Source: Azotobacter chroococcum
GTDB taxonomy: Bacteria > Pseudomonadota > Gammaproteobacteria > Pseudomonadales > Pseudomonadaceae
Reading direction: 5' to 3'
NCBI RefSeq assembly: GCF_004339665.1
Contig: NZ_SMMU01000001.1
Span: forward strand, 334,192-398,191
Length of the DNA: 64,000 bases
The notes beneath the pieces were generated by a model. That model worked only from the letters and a program-made list of their open reading frames with translations. It was not told the DNA's origin and did not search any database. Within the stretch, counting starts at the first letter, position 1; every line of letters begins with the position of its first letter. Below, one piece after another: positions 45,763 through 54,810 of the stretch. Both the position numbers and the translations under genes were made by a program.

Positions 45763-46104
45763 CTACATCAGCGCGTCGATCAGCATCGCATTGGTATAGA
45801 TCAGGCTGCCGTCGCTGGCGCGATGGCCCACCAGGTGGAACTGCCCGCGCCGGTCATCCTCCCGCAGGTAGACCCGCAAGTGGCAATCGGACAGTGGCCC
45901 GCATTCGGGCGGAGTGACCAGTTCCAGAGTACCCAGGTCGACATCGACCAGTGTCTCGGCTTCGCCAGTGCTCTGCAGGCGCTCCTCGGCCCGTTCCAGG
46001 TGCACGCGGTCGTCGCCGCCGATGTAGAAATGGATCAACCCCATGGGAACGGATTTTTCGGTGGGTTTGGTCTTGCACCAGCTCTCAATCTCGAAGCTGC
46101 TCAT
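45763..46104 (-). CDS. Hypothetical type VI-like effector-associated small protein
   Basis: A 113-residue protein starting MSSFEIESWCKTKPTEKSVP, followed by MGLIHFYIGGDDRVHLERAEERLQ and an acidic middle. GGGAGAA precedes the ATG. I do not recognise the family; the call name only reflects a weak resemblance of the beta-rich middle to small structural proteins and should be treated as hypothetical. No operon partner: the CAP-domain gene upstream is separated by about 100 bp. Confidence 0.45.
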   Translation of the reverse strand: MSSFEIESWCKTKPTEKSVPMGLIHFYIGGDDRVHLERAEERLQSTGEAETLVDVDLGTLELVTPPECGPLSDCHLRVYLREDDRRGQFHLVGHRASDGSLIYTNAMLIDALM

Positions 46105-46203
46105 CGTGAGTTCTCCCGAGTCGAGTGAAAAGATGGGGCCTATGCCCGCCATTCAGAATAGTCATACTGGGCGATGCTGCGCCATTGCCTGCCCGCCGAG
46201 CAC

Positions 46204-47055
46204 TCAGGGCGCCCCGAACAGCGCCGTCCAGTAGATCCCCGCATCGCTCTTTGGATCGGCCGCGTAGGCCGCGCCCAGCTCGCGGAACTGCGGGTTCATC
46301 AGGTTGGCGCAGTGGCCGGGGCTGGCCAGCCAGCCGTCGACCACCTTGCTGGCGTTGTCCTGCGCGGCGGCGATGTTCTCGCCAACCAGCCCGCCGGCGT
46401 AGCCGGCCAGTTCCGCCCGGTCGCTCGGGGTGCGGCCGTCGCGGTCCTTGTGATCGAAGAAGTTGCCGTTGGCCATGGCCCGGCTGTGGGTTTCGGCCGC
46501 CGCTCCCAGCACGGCGTTCCAGGCCAGCGGCTCTGCCGCGGCGAACTGCTGGCCGCCGCACTGGCGCGCCTGCGCGCGGGCGGCGTTGATCTGCTCGAGC
46601 AGCTTCTGCCCTTCCACCTGCCAGTCGCCCATGCGCCCGGCCAGGAGCGGCCGCGCCAGCACGATGCGCCAGTCGCGCTCCGCGCGGCTGATGCCGATAT
46701 CGACGAACTGCGGGTCCAGCAGTACCTGGCAGTAGCTCTGTTGCAAGGTCTTCATGGCAGCCTGCGCGTCGCGCGGCCCGGACAGGCTGATCGACTGTGC
46801 GTTGACCAGCGGGTAGGCCGCTAGGCTCAGCGCCTCCCGCAAATCCCCGACGACCCCGGCCGGCAGGAGCAGCCGCGCATCCTCCGCCAGCGGCGGCAGT
46901 TCCCCAGACGCCTGGCCGGCACAGCTCTGCACCTGCGCCCGGTAGACGTTGATCGACTCCACCAGCCGCGCCTCCTCGTCGGCTCCGGCAGCGGCGGCGA
47001 ACAGCAATCCCAGCGACAGAGCGGCAAGCCGCGCCACGAATGAAGCAATGCGCAT
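46204..47055 (-). CDS. Exported CAP-domain protein
   Basis: A 283-residue protein with a signal peptide (MRIASFVARLAALSLGLLFA, cleavage near AAAGA-DEE). The C-terminal half (about 160-283) is a CAP/SCP domain: LLEQINAARAQARQCGG, NAVLGAAAETHSRAMANGNFFDH, GENIAAAQ, and WLASPGHCANLMNPQFRELG. The His and Glu residues of the CAP cavity are present. The N-terminal 140 residues are unlike known domains. Likely periplasmic or secreted; function unknown. Confidence 0.88.
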   Translation of the reverse strand: MRIASFVARLAALSLGLLFAAAAGADEEARLVESINVYRAQVQSCAGQASGELPPLAEDARLLLPAGVVGDLREALSLAAYPLVNAQSISLSGPRDAQAAMKTLQQSYCQVLLDPQFVDIGISRAERDWRIVLARPLLAGRMGDWQVEGQKLLEQINAARAQARQCGGQQFAAAEPLAWNAVLGAAAETHSRAMANGNFFDHKDRDGRTPSDRAELAGYAGGLVGENIAAAQDNASKVVDGWLASPGHCANLMNPQFRELGAAYAADPKSDAGIYWTALFGAP

Positions 47056-47168
47056 GAAAACCTCCTTGATCCGTCTGCATCCATGATGCGCGATTGCGGG
47101 CCTTCTGATCACGCGCGGGGTTTTGATCGCTCCCAAGCGGCACCGTGACGCAGAGCGTCACCTACTCC

Positions 47169-47192
47169 GCTCCCACGCAGGAGCGTGGGAGT
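47169..47192. repeat. REP element
   Basis: GCTCCCACGCAGGAGCGTGGGAG, preceded by GTGACGCAGAGCGTCAC as in the composite units at 42.6 and 43.7 kb. Confidence 0.8.
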
Positions 47193-47228
47193 GATCGGGC
47201 GCGGAAGTCTGGAAACCAGCCAATAAAA

Positions 47229-47260
47229 AACCGCCGGCAGGCCCAGCCTGCCGGCGGTTT
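47229..47260 (-). terminator. Rho-independent terminator of hpf-like gene
   Basis: AACCGCCGGCAGG and its complement form a 13-bp stem with a five-base loop; the minus strand continues TTTTTTATTGG, a clear U-tract. It lies 15 bp past the stop. Confidence 0.9.
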
Positions 47261-47274
47261 ATTCTGCTGCGGAC

Positions 47275-47685
47275 TCAGGCGATGCGCAGCTGCTCCTCGG
47301 CGAGGAAGTCCTCCTCCAGCAAGCGGTCACGACTGGCCACGCTGCCGGCGACTTCAGCACCGCCGGTGATGCGCTTGTTGCGCTGCTTGCCGAGCCGGTG
47401 GGCCAGGGCATGGCCGAGCTTTTCCATCGCGCCGTCCAGGGCGAATTCCAGGGACTCGGCCTTGTGGGTCACCGACAGCGGCTGGCGCCCCTTGGCACGT
47501 GCCTCGATCTGGCAGCGCTTGTCATTGGCCCCGGCCTTGTTGCCGTTCTCGTCGTTCAGGTGGATGACCACTCGGGTCAATTCCTCGTCGTAACGCTCGA
47601 ATTTGCTGGCGACAGTGGCACGGACCCAGCCGGCCAGGCGGGCACTGCCTTCGATATGGTTATCGCTGTGAACCTGGAGTTGCAT
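47275..47685 (-). CDS. Ribosome hibernation/RaiA-family protein
   Basis: A 136-residue S30AE-type protein: MQLQVHSDNHIEGSARLAGW, VRATVASKFERYDEELTRVV, HLNDENG, and a DGAMEKLGHALAHRLGKQR segment. These form the RaiA/HPF fold that binds the 30S subunit under stress. The C-terminal 25 residues (acidic, RLLEEDFLAEEQL) lack the dimerising domain of long HPF. AAGGAA precedes the ATG and a strong terminator follows. Confidence 0.85.
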   Translation of the reverse strand: MQLQVHSDNHIEGSARLAGWVRATVASKFERYDEELTRVVIHLNDENGNKAGANDKRCQIEARAKGRQPLSVTHKAESLEFALDGAMEKLGHALAHRLGKQRNKRITGGAEVAGSVASRDRLLEEDFLAEEQLRIA

Positions 47686-47927
47686 ACGCCATTCCTTATT
47701 CAACCGATCAGCAATGGTGCCGCGTAGTACTCATGCGACGCCCCCAGACTACGCCAAACCGAGGTGCTTGGAAGGCCCTGCTGCAGAAAAAAATACTCGT
47801 TGCTGACCTGCATCAGAAGTCCGCGACAACGACTGCGGCGGGAATGGACGTGGAATCCGGCGCCGGCCTAGGATCGATTTTTTCAATCGCCTCCAGGCTT
47901 CACCGTGTTGCAGAGCGTCATGCCCTG

Positions 47928-47948
47928 CTCCCACGCAGGAGCGTGGAA
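47928..47948. repeat. Degenerate REP element
   Basis: CTCCCACGCAGGAGCGTGGA, with GTTGCAGAGCGTCATG before it. It is the only structured element in the roughly 325-bp space between hpf and rlhA and lies close to the rlhA promoter. Confidence 0.7.
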
Positions 47949-48011
47949 ACGATCAAAAGCCGCATAACGCAGCTACAATGGCACGCTTGTTTCGTACCGA
48001 ATCTTGAAGCC

Positions 48012-50012
48012 ATGTCATTACCCAAGCACCATCTGGAACTGCTGAGCCCGGCACGGGATGTGTCCATCGCCAGGGAGGCCATTCTGCATGGCGCCGATGC
48101 CGTGTATATCGGCGGTCCCAGCTTCGGTGCACGGCACAATGCCAGCAACGGCGTGGCGGAGATTGCCGGTCTGGTGGAGTTCGCCCATCTGTTCCGCGCC
48201 CGGGTGTTCGTCACCCTCAACACCATCCTGCACGACGACGAGCTGGAGCCGGCCCGCCAGCTGATCCGGCAGCTGTACGACGCGGGTATCGATGCGCTGA
48301 TCGTGCAGGACATGGGCATCTTGGAGATGGACATTCCGCCCATCGAGCTGCATGCCAGCACTCAGACCGACATCCGCACCCTGGAAAAGGCGAAGTTCCT
48401 CTCGGATGCCGGCTTTTCCCAGCTGGTGCTGGCCCGCGAACTCAGTCTGCAGGAGGTCCGCGCCATCGGCGCGCAGGTGGACTCGACCCTCGAGTACTTC
48501 ATCCATGGCGCGCTGTGCGTGGCGTTTTCCGGGCAGTGCTACATCTCCCACGCGCAGACCGGGCGCAGCGCCAACCGCGGCGACTGCTCGCAGGCCTGTC
48601 GCCTGCCCTACACCCTGAAGGACGATCAGGGCCGGGTGGTGGCCTACGACAAGCACCTGCTGTCGATGAAGGACAACAACCAGAGCGCCAACCTGCGGGC
48701 CCTGATCGACGCCGGCGTGCGCTCCTTCAAGATCGAGGGACGCTACAAGGACATGGGCTACGTGAAGAACATCACCGCCTATTACCGGCAGCGGCTGGAT
48801 GCAGTCCTTGCCGAGCGTCCCGAGCTGGCCCGCGCCTCCAGCGGCCGGATCGAGCACTTCTTCGTGCCGGACCCGGACAAGACCTTCCACCGGGGCAGCA
48901 CGGATTACTTTGCCACCGAGCGCAAGGTCGATATCGGTGCCTTCGATTCACCGACCTTCACCGGCCTGCCGGTGGGCGAGATCCTCAAGGTCCGCAAGAA
49001 GGATTTCATCGCCAGCACCACGGAGCCGCTCGGCAACGGCGACGGCCTGAACGTGCTGGTCAAGCGCGAGGTGGTGGGGTTCCGCGCCAGCGTCGTCGAG
49101 CCGCTCGAGCACTTCGAACAGGACGGCAAGCCCCACTGGCAGTACCGCATCGAGCCCAACGAGATGCCGGCGGAACTGAAGCAGCTGCGTCCGCAGCATG
49201 CGCTCAACCGCAACCTGGACCACAACTGGCAGCAGGCACTGCTGAAGACCTCCGCCGAGCGCCGCGTGGCGGTCCGCTGGCACGTCCAACTGAGCGAAGA
49301 ACGGCTCGTCCTGACGGTGACCAGCGAGGAAGGCATCGGCGCCCAGGCCCGCCTGGCGGGACCCTTCGGTCTGGCGAAGAAGCCGGAGCAGGCGCTCGAG
49401 CAGCTGCGCGACCTGCTCGGCCAGCTGGGCACCACCCTCTACCATGCCGAGGGCGTAGAGATCGACGCGCCGCAGGCCTTCTTCGTCCCCAATTCGCAGC
49501 TCAAGTCCCTGCGCCGCGAAGCCATCGACGCGCTGACCGCCGCGCGCCTGGCGGCCCACCCGCGTGGCGGCCGCAAGCCGGTCAGCGTGCCGCCGCCGGT
49601 GTATCCGGAATCGCACCTGACCTTCCTGGCCAACGTGTACAACGAGAAGGCCCGCGCCTTCTATCACCGCTACGGCGTGCAGCTGATCGATGCGGCCTAC
49701 GAGGCCCACGAGGAAACCGGAGAGGTGCCGGTGATGATCACCAAGCACTGCCTGCGCTTCTCCTTCAACCTGTGCCCGAAACAGGCCAAGGGCGTGCAGG
49801 GCGTACGCACCAAGGTCGCGCCGATGCAACTGGTGCATCAGGACGAGGTGCTGACCCTGACCTTCGACTGCAAGGCCTGCGAAATGCACGTCGTCGGCAA
49901 GATGAAAGGCCACATCCTCAACCTGCCACAGCCCGGCAGCACAGCCAGCATCGTCGGCCACATCAGCCCCGAGGATCTGCTCAAGACCATCAGGAACAAG
50001 CCGCAGAGGTAG
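48012..50012 (+). CDS. rlhA: U32 peptidase-family protein, 23S rRNA C2501 hydroxylase type
   Basis: A 666-residue member of the U32 family matching RlhA/YdcP, which makes 5-hydroxycytidine 2501 in 23S rRNA. MSLPKHHLELLSPARDVSIA, VYIGGPSFGARHNA, and the U32 signature ELSLQEVRAIG...CVAFSGQCYISHAQTGRSANRG with CSQACR are diagnostic. Four conserved Cys residues including CPKQA and CKACE could hold an Fe-S cluster. E. coli RlhA is about 650 residues, so the length is right. A 93-codon upstream extension crosses a REP and is rejected. Confidence 0.9.
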   Translation: MSLPKHHLELLSPARDVSIAREAILHGADAVYIGGPSFGARHNASNGVAEIAGLVEFAHLFRARVFVTLNTILHDDELEPARQLIRQLYDAGIDALIVQDMGILEMDIPPIELHASTQTDIRTLEKAKFLSDAGFSQLVLARELSLQEVRAIGAQVDSTLEYFIHGALCVAFSGQCYISHAQTGRSANRGDCSQACRLPYTLKDDQGRVVAYDKHLLSMKDNNQSANLRALIDAGVRSFKIEGRYKDMGYVKNITAYYRQRLDAVLAERPELARASSGRIEHFFVPDPDKTFHRGSTDYFATERKVDIGAFDSPTFTGLPVGEILKVRKKDFIASTTEPLGNGDGLNVLVKREVVGFRASVVEPLEHFEQDGKPHWQYRIEPNEMPAELKQLRPQHALNRNLDHNWQQALLKTSAERRVAVRWHVQLSEERLVLTVTSEEGIGAQARLAGPFGLAKKPEQALEQLRDLLGQLGTTLYHAEGVEIDAPQAFFVPNSQLKSLRREAIDALTAARLAAHPRGGRKPVSVPPPVYPESHLTFLANVYNEKARAFYHRYGVQLIDAAYEAHEETGEVPVMITKHCLRFSFNLCPKQAKGVQGVRTKVAPMQLVHQDEVLTLTFDCKACEMHVVGKMKGHILNLPQPGSTASIVGHISPEDLLKTIRNKPQR

Positions 50013-50078
50013 TCCTGGCTGCACCTCTGCCTTTGCTCGCTCCCACGCTCCGGGCGTTTCGCTGTCCATGCGCGTACC

Positions 50079-50102
50079 GGAAAACCGCCGCGCGGCTTTT
50101 CC
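50079..50102. repeat. Second REP family, copy 3
   Basis: GGAAAACCGC-CGCGCGGCTTTTCC, between rlhA and the convergent phosphatase gene, with half of a CCCACGC-type REP just before it (50040-50057). Confidence 0.65.
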
Positions 50103-50123
50103 ACCCGCAGCGCTACACGCTGC

Positions 50124-50696
50124 CTACCGACCGGGTGACCCTTTCCGGTAAACGCTGGCGTGCCAGTAGCCCCGCATCAGCAGATGCAGCGGCCCCGCCC
50201 AGCCGCGCTTGCGCAATTGCCGCGCGATGAGGACGTTCATGATGCCGTGCCCCATCAGCAACACGCTGCCGTGCGTCTCGGCCAGCCGGATAAGCCGCTC
50301 CGCCGCCGCGCCGGCCCGCTTGTTCGACTCGCCGATGGGCTCGGTGTGCCGGGCGAAGCCGCAGAACCAGGCGCTGCGAAACAGCAAGCGCCACAGGGAA
50401 GGCGGCAGCCGCGGGAACGGCAAGTCCAGGTAGGGCAGATGGGCTTCGGCAAACAGCGGATCGGGCTGCAGGCAGCAATCCACGTCCAGAAAAGCCCTGG
50501 ACTGCACGCAGCGCGCAACGGAACTGCACACCACCGCCCCTGCCGAGCGGGCGAGCGAGACGAGCCTGTCGGGCACCTCATGGCCGGCCACGTCCGCCTC
50601 GTTGTAGCGCTCGAGCCAGCCCTTCATCTGCGCCGGGGTGCACCAGCTCGCCGCGGAATGCTCGGGCCGGCCGTGGCGCACCAGGATGATCTGCAT
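50124..50696 (-). CDS. Histidine phosphatase-family protein
   Basis: A 190-residue branch-1 histidine phosphatase: LVRHGRPEHSA (R7-H8-G9), the second His in LLMGHGIMNV. The usual Glu after RHG is Arg, and it ends early, so substrate class is unclear. A 10-bp palindrome lies just upstream of its ATG and may be an operator. No metabolic partner is next to it. Confidence 0.8.
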   Translation of the reverse strand: MQIILVRHGRPEHSAASWCTPAQMKGWLERYNEADVAGHEVPDRLVSLARSAGAVVCSSVARCVQSRAFLDVDCCLQPDPLFAEAHLPYLDLPFPRLPPSLWRLLFRSAWFCGFARHTEPIGESNKRAGAAAERLIRLAETHGSVLLMGHGIMNVLIARQLRKRGWAGPLHLLMRGYWHASVYRKGSPGR

Positions 50697-50709
50697 GGAT
50701 AGCCCTCCT

Positions 50710-50741
50710 TTTGTAGTGCATTAAAAAAAACACTACAAAAC
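50710..50741. promoter_or_regulatory. Palindrome upstream of the phosphatase gene
   Basis: TTTTGTAGTG and CACTACAAAA flank a 12-base A-rich centre, 14 bp before the phosphatase ATG. TTGACA-like sequence on the plus strand at 50744 sits beside it. It could be an operator or a bidirectional terminator; the central A/T run on both strands allows either. Confidence 0.5.
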
Positions 50742-51212
50742 CATTGACACAACCATGCCTGTCCTTGGATGATGAAATCGCTTCCCTAACAGGGAGCCCT
50801 GGTAAGGGTGTTCGCAGCTTGCTCGGCCCACTCGCCGAGTCCTCGCGACTGTACTGCCCACAAGGCAGACTGATGAAGTTGACTGGCAGTAATCGTCATG
50901 TGGCGGCGAGAAGTGCTGGCGAGACATTCTGATGATGCTTGTGGCTGGCCGTACAACCCCTCACGGTCCGCTACCCCGCATCATCCGATACTCGCCCCCT
51001 CCTCCCCTCGTGACTCTGTCATGGCTTCCCCAGGCTCTGCCTCGTGTAGTTAGCTAAGATCAGCGCTACATAAGGCTCATGTTGTGATCTGAACCCAGCT
51101 GGCACGGCATGCAGGCCAGCGTCCCGATCCTCCGGGCGACGGACGACTGGCCTGAAACCGAACGACAGCACACGTACTTCGCAAAACGTTCGATCAATAG
51201 AGGACCTTGCAC
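50742..51212. other. Intergenic stretch, no gene supported
   Basis: About 470 bp. Two overlapping 60-residue frames (50733-50932) have no ribosome site or family character. The end, 51181-51212, carries AGAGGA for the next gene. Confidence 0.4.
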
Positions 51213-51539
51213 ATGAACCTGAACAATGCACTCTCCCCCGAAGACCTGGCTCAACTGTTCGCCCAGCACAAGGATAAGGAAAGCCACATCCTGTGGGTCA
51301 GCGAGTCTGGCGAAGTCCGTCTCGATCGTCTTCCGGCCGGCATGGAGGAAGATGAATTCGAGAAATGCGTCCCCACCATGCGCGTCAGGCTCAGAACCTA
51401 CCGCCGGGGAAAAGGCTACGTCGGCAAAAAGGCCGCGGCCGACAGGGACTTCATCGGGCGCGTTCATCAGACCCTGACGGAACACTGGCGCGTCGCGCGG
51501 AGCAATCCCGGTGTTCACTACCTGGACAGGTACTGCTGA
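51213..51539 (+). CDS. Hypothetical protein
   Basis: A 108-residue soluble protein MNLNNALSPEDLAQLFAQHK then DKESHILWVSESGEVRLDRL, with a basic C-terminal half (MRVRLRTYRRGKGYVGKKAA). AGAGGA precedes the ATG. No recognised domain. Composition fits the host. Function unknown. Confidence 0.7.
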   Translation: MNLNNALSPEDLAQLFAQHKDKESHILWVSESGEVRLDRLPAGMEEDEFEKCVPTMRVRLRTYRRGKGYVGKKAAADRDFIGRVHQTLTEHWRVARSNPGVHYLDRYC

Positions 51540-51622
51540 TCTGACAGCCGCGGTACGCACACCGCCCGACCGAGGCCCGTGTCCGCCGGGCCTCGTGCCC
51601 CGGGCAGGCTTCCCTCTTGATA

Positions 51623-51646
51623 GCTCCCACGCTCCCGCGTGGGAGC
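51623..51646. repeat. REP element
   Basis: GCTCCCACGCTCCCGCGTGGGAGC, 24-bp palindrome, in the space after the hypothetical gene. The 290-bp gap holds no gene before 51827. Confidence 0.8.
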
Positions 51647-51826
51647 GCCTCTCCGGCGCTCTCCAGCCGGCTCGCACAAGCACTCTCCGCTAGCCGGCCA
51701 ACGCCGCCCCGCTCCCGTACTAGACTGGAATCAATTCCACAACCAAGGCCCACGCCAGGGAGGTGACGATGCACGACCCGCGCAGTCCCCACTGATCCAC
51801 TCCCCCTTTCCCTGGAGAGCGACGCC

Positions 51827-51958
51827 ATGAGCAAAAGCCACGAATCGCACAAGGACACCAAGAAGAAACCGCTGAAGAGCGCCCAGGAAAAACGCCAGGC
51901 CAAGCGCATCAAGAAGTCCGAGCACACCCTGCTGGGCAGCCACGCCGCCACCTCCTGA
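51827..51958 (+). CDS. Small highly basic protein
   Basis: A 43-residue frame: MSKSHESHKDTKKKPLKSAQ, then EKRQAKRIKKSEHTLLGSHAATS. Lysine and arginine make up about a third of it. CTGGAGAG precedes the ATG. Similar short basic proteins occur in pseudomonads. A nucleic-acid or ribosome-associated role is only a guess. Confidence 0.65.
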   Translation: MSKSHESHKDTKKKPLKSAQEKRQAKRIKKSEHTLLGSHAATS

Positions 51959-52078
51959 ACAGCGGCATGACCCGGCGCCGCGCGCCGGGTCGCAGGGCCT
52001 GACATCCTGCGCCCCGAGAACTTGCATGGCCGCCACATTAGGGTAGGCTGAGCGCCCTCATCGAACAGGAGTATCCCC

Positions 52079-52360
52079 ATGGCCCGCGCCACCGCCCGTC
52101 ACATTCTGGTTCCCACCGAGGCCAAGTGCCTCGAACTGAAAGCCGCCATCGAAGCCGGCGCCGACTTCGCCCAGGTCGCCCGCGACAACTCCACCTGCCC
52201 GTCCGGCCGCAGCGGCGGCGACCTCGGCTCGTTCGGCCCGGGCCAGATGGTGAAGGAATTCGACACCGTAGTGTTCAGCGCCCCGCTGAATGTCGTGCAG
52301 GGTCCGGTCAAGACCCAGTTCGGCTACCACCTGCTCGAAGTCACCAGCCGCCAGGATTGA
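52079..52360 (+). CDS. ppiC: Parvulin peptidyl-prolyl isomerase
   Basis: A 93-residue single parvulin domain: ARHILVPTEAKCLELK, GADFAQVARDNSTCPSGRSGGDLGSFGPGQMVKEF, and TQFGYHLLEV, matching cytosolic PpiC. No signal peptide. The conserved HILV, FGPGQM and GYH elements of the active cleft are present. AGGAG precedes the ATG. Confidence 0.95.
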   Translation: MARATARHILVPTEAKCLELKAAIEAGADFAQVARDNSTCPSGRSGGDLGSFGPGQMVKEFDTVVFSAPLNVVQGPVKTQFGYHLLEVTSRQD

Positions 52361-52437
52361 GCCGGCGGGCGTCGCGCCGGGACTTCGTGGCCCGGCGCTG
52401 GCACCCCCATGACCGCCGGCATACCCCCTCTTCAGCA

Positions 52438-53643
52438 CTACGGACTGCCTGCACCGAGCGCCCTGCCGCCGTTCATCAAGGCGAAGCAGCGCGGCGCCTT
52501 TCGCGCCAATAGCAGGCCAGCGGAAAGCGCGATCGCCAGGGTGATGAGGACGCTGGCCAGATAGTGCGCCAGCATCCAGCCGTCCGTCGGAGCCGGGATC
52601 AGGCGCCAGAGTTGGATCTTCACCGCGGCGATGAAGGGAAAGTGCATGGCGTAGAGGAAGAAGGCCAGGCCGCCGTAGCGTGCAAGGGCGGCGCCCGCCG
52701 GGGTCGCCGCCAGTTGCAGGACGATCCCCCAGCATGCCAGCACGCCGATCAGGCGCATGGCCCGAGTCGCCGCGTTCAGCCACTCGGGATGCGGACCTTC
52801 CCCACCCAACAGCAGGGGAGCCGCGGCCCGCAGCGCGACGAGAACGAGGTAGGCCAGCAGCGAAACCAGCGTCGAGCGCAGCCCCACTTCCAGCGCCATG
52901 CCGCGCATCCGCAGCCAGCCCCCCAGATAGAAGAAGAACACCACGTCGGCGCGAAAGAAGATCCGCAGGTCGCTGTCGGCCATCCACGCCAACCCCAGCA
53001 TCGCCAGACCCAGGCTGGGCACATGGCGCAGCGACAGCCACAGGAGCGGACTGACCAGGACGGTCACACACAGGTCGCGCACAAACCAGAACTGGAATCC
53101 CACCGGATGCCGGGTGAGGCCGAATACGGCGTTGAGGTAGTCGAACCAGCCGGCACGCTCGAAGCGGATATTGAGCGCATCGAGCAGCGGGGCATCGGGG
53201 CGCCAACTGAACAGGAGCAGCAGCATCGCTAGGAATGCGGCGTTCCAGAACACCAGCGGAAGATACAGGGACGTCAGGCGGCGACGGATACGCCGCGCCA
53301 GCTCGAGGTGGGCGGCGTGACGCTCCTCCGCGAAGGAAAAGAACAGCCAGCCGGAGATCAGGCTGAGCAGGGGAACCGCGCTGAAAAAGAAGAACAGGAT
53401 GAAGCTGTTGACGAAGGTCGCCAGCGGATGGTGCACGACGTCCATGCCGTGGAACGGGGAAACGGGCGAGTTCGGATACTCCAGGTAATGCAGGAATACC
53501 AGACCGACGATCAGCGTGATGCGCGCCAGTCCGATGGCGTGCGAGAGGTCCCGTGCGCCCAGCGGGCGTGCATCGCGACGCAGCCACCGCGCAAAGCCAT
53601 CGCCGAACTTCACTGCCTGGAGTTTCACTGACGTGTCCTCCAT
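52438..53643 (-). CDS. Acyltransferase-3 membrane protein
   Basis: A 401-residue polytopic protein with ten or so helices. The catalytic-type His lies in VGLVFLHYLEYPNSP near residue 52, and WFVRDLCVTVLVSPLLW is the family's RDL segment. Such proteins O-acylate cell-surface sugars or small molecules. No polysaccharide genes adjoin it, so the acceptor is unknown. The start at 53643 has GGAGGA-like sequence upstream. Confidence 0.85.
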   Translation of the reverse strand: MEDTSVKLQAVKFGDGFARWLRRDARPLGARDLSHAIGLARITLIVGLVFLHYLEYPNSPVSPFHGMDVVHHPLATFVNSFILFFFFSAVPLLSLISGWLFFSFAEERHAAHLELARRIRRRLTSLYLPLVFWNAAFLAMLLLLFSWRPDAPLLDALNIRFERAGWFDYLNAVFGLTRHPVGFQFWFVRDLCVTVLVSPLLWLSLRHVPSLGLAMLGLAWMADSDLRIFFRADVVFFFYLGGWLRMRGMALEVGLRSTLVSLLAYLVLVALRAAAPLLLGGEGPHPEWLNAATRAMRLIGVLACWGIVLQLAATPAGAALARYGGLAFFLYAMHFPFIAAVKIQLWRLIPAPTDGWMLAHYLASVLITLAIALSAGLLLARKAPRCFALMNGGRALGAGSP

Positions 53644-53705
53644 GGTTGATGATCAGGGGCGAGTCATTGGTTGGGGACGGACACTCCGCTGGCCGGCCTC
53701 ATCCC

Positions 53706-54593
53706 TCAGGTCCGGGCTCCCATGGCTGTCCACACTCCCGGGAGCCCGGGTCTCCAATCAAGTCCAAGACCGGCCGTGGCCGGCCTCAGGGTATCGTCGC
53801 GAATGGCGCGCATCACGGCCTTGAGGGATTCGGTCGGCGCAATATCGATGGCCTGCTCCATCAGGGCCGCGCCGCGAGACTTGTCGCCCTTGCGGTAGTA
53901 GGCTTGCCCCAGTCCCATGGTGAACTCGACTTCCATGATCCTGCGCACTTCGCCGGGCCAACCGGGGTAGCTGGCGTTCTTCACCAAGGCCTCGCCGAAC
54001 AGGCTGTTCGATTCATCATAGGCCCCCTGCATCAGCCTCACTCGGGCCAGCTGAGCATAGACTGCCGGCCCGGCAATCGGGTCGGCGTCCAGAAGCAGCC
54101 TGGTGTAGCGCTCGGCCTTGGCCAGCACTTCCTTGTCGGGCGCCTTGCCGCTGGCGGATGCCTGCTTCAGGTAGGCGGCGGCCAGCTTGCGGTAGAGATT
54201 CGGCCTGTCATTGTAAGAAACCCCGCCTTCAAGAGCCTACTCGAAGGAAGCCGCTGCCTCGGCGTTCTGCCCCAGCCGGAACTGGCTGGTGCCCAGGAAA
54301 TCCAGCAGTTGCGGGCTGCGCCCGGCCCTGGCCATCTTCTCCTCGAGAAAGGCGACGGCCTCGGCGTCGCGGCGGGCCTCCGCCAGGCAGGCGGCCTTGA
54401 GGGATACATGGTCGCGCCACTCTTTACCGGCGGTGTCCGCCGGCTCTTGCAGATCGTCGATCTGCAGGCAGGCCTTGAACCAGCCCTCGTCCTTGAGGGT
54501 GTCGATCGGCTCCTTCTGAAAAGGGGCGGCGAGAGCGACATTGCCGATCGACAAACTGGCGGCGATCAAACCACGTGCGAACTTAGACTTCAC
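53706..54593 (-). pseudogene. TPR protein with an in-frame amber stop
   Basis: Signal peptide MKSKFARGLIAASLSIGNVALA, then TPR-like helices (AEAVAFLEEKMARAGRSPQL, FLGTSQFRLGQNAEAAASFE). A TAG at 54237-54239 interrupts, after which ALEGGVSYNDRPNLYRKLAA continues in the same frame to 53706 with further TPR helices (GLGQAYYRKGDKSRGAALME). A single base change from CAG, GAG or AAG would explain it. The full product would be about 295 residues, exported. An internal restart at 54128 could make a fragment. Confidence 0.85.
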
Positions 54594-54706
54594 GCACAGT
54601 CTCCTTTGGCTGGCGAATCAGGGAGGAACGAACAAGGAGGCTGGAAATTAGCCGAGCACCGGGACGCTGTAGCCCTGGCCGTAAACAGCTTGACCAGGTC
54701 GCAGTA

Positions 54707-54754
54707 GCCGTCGATGTGGACCTTTGGGCAAGGCACTGCTTGTCCACCGACGGC
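54707..54754. other. Stable hairpin between zapA and the TPR gene
   Basis: GCCGTCG-AT-GTGGAC pairs with GTCCAC-CGACGGC around a 20-base loop that can itself fold. The 215-bp gap has no gene. Downstream of zapA pseudomonads usually carry 6S RNA; I could not match this sequence to it. Confidence 0.45.
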
Positions 54755-54810
54755 CATGGCAGGCGCCGGGCTCAGAGAATGCCGTGAGGTGAGGCCGGTC
54801 GAGCGCCAGC

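Noticed and set aside
47733-48011. N-terminal extension of rlhA by 93 codons
   Set aside because: It crosses a REP element and the family start MSLPKHHLELLSPA is clear at 48012.
50733-50932. Overlapping 60-residue frames on both strands
   Set aside because: No ribosome site, family match or codon bias on either strand.
54237-54239. Recoding of the TAG as an amino acid
   Set aside because: No pyrrolysine context or other evidence of recoding; a simple nonsense mutation explains it.
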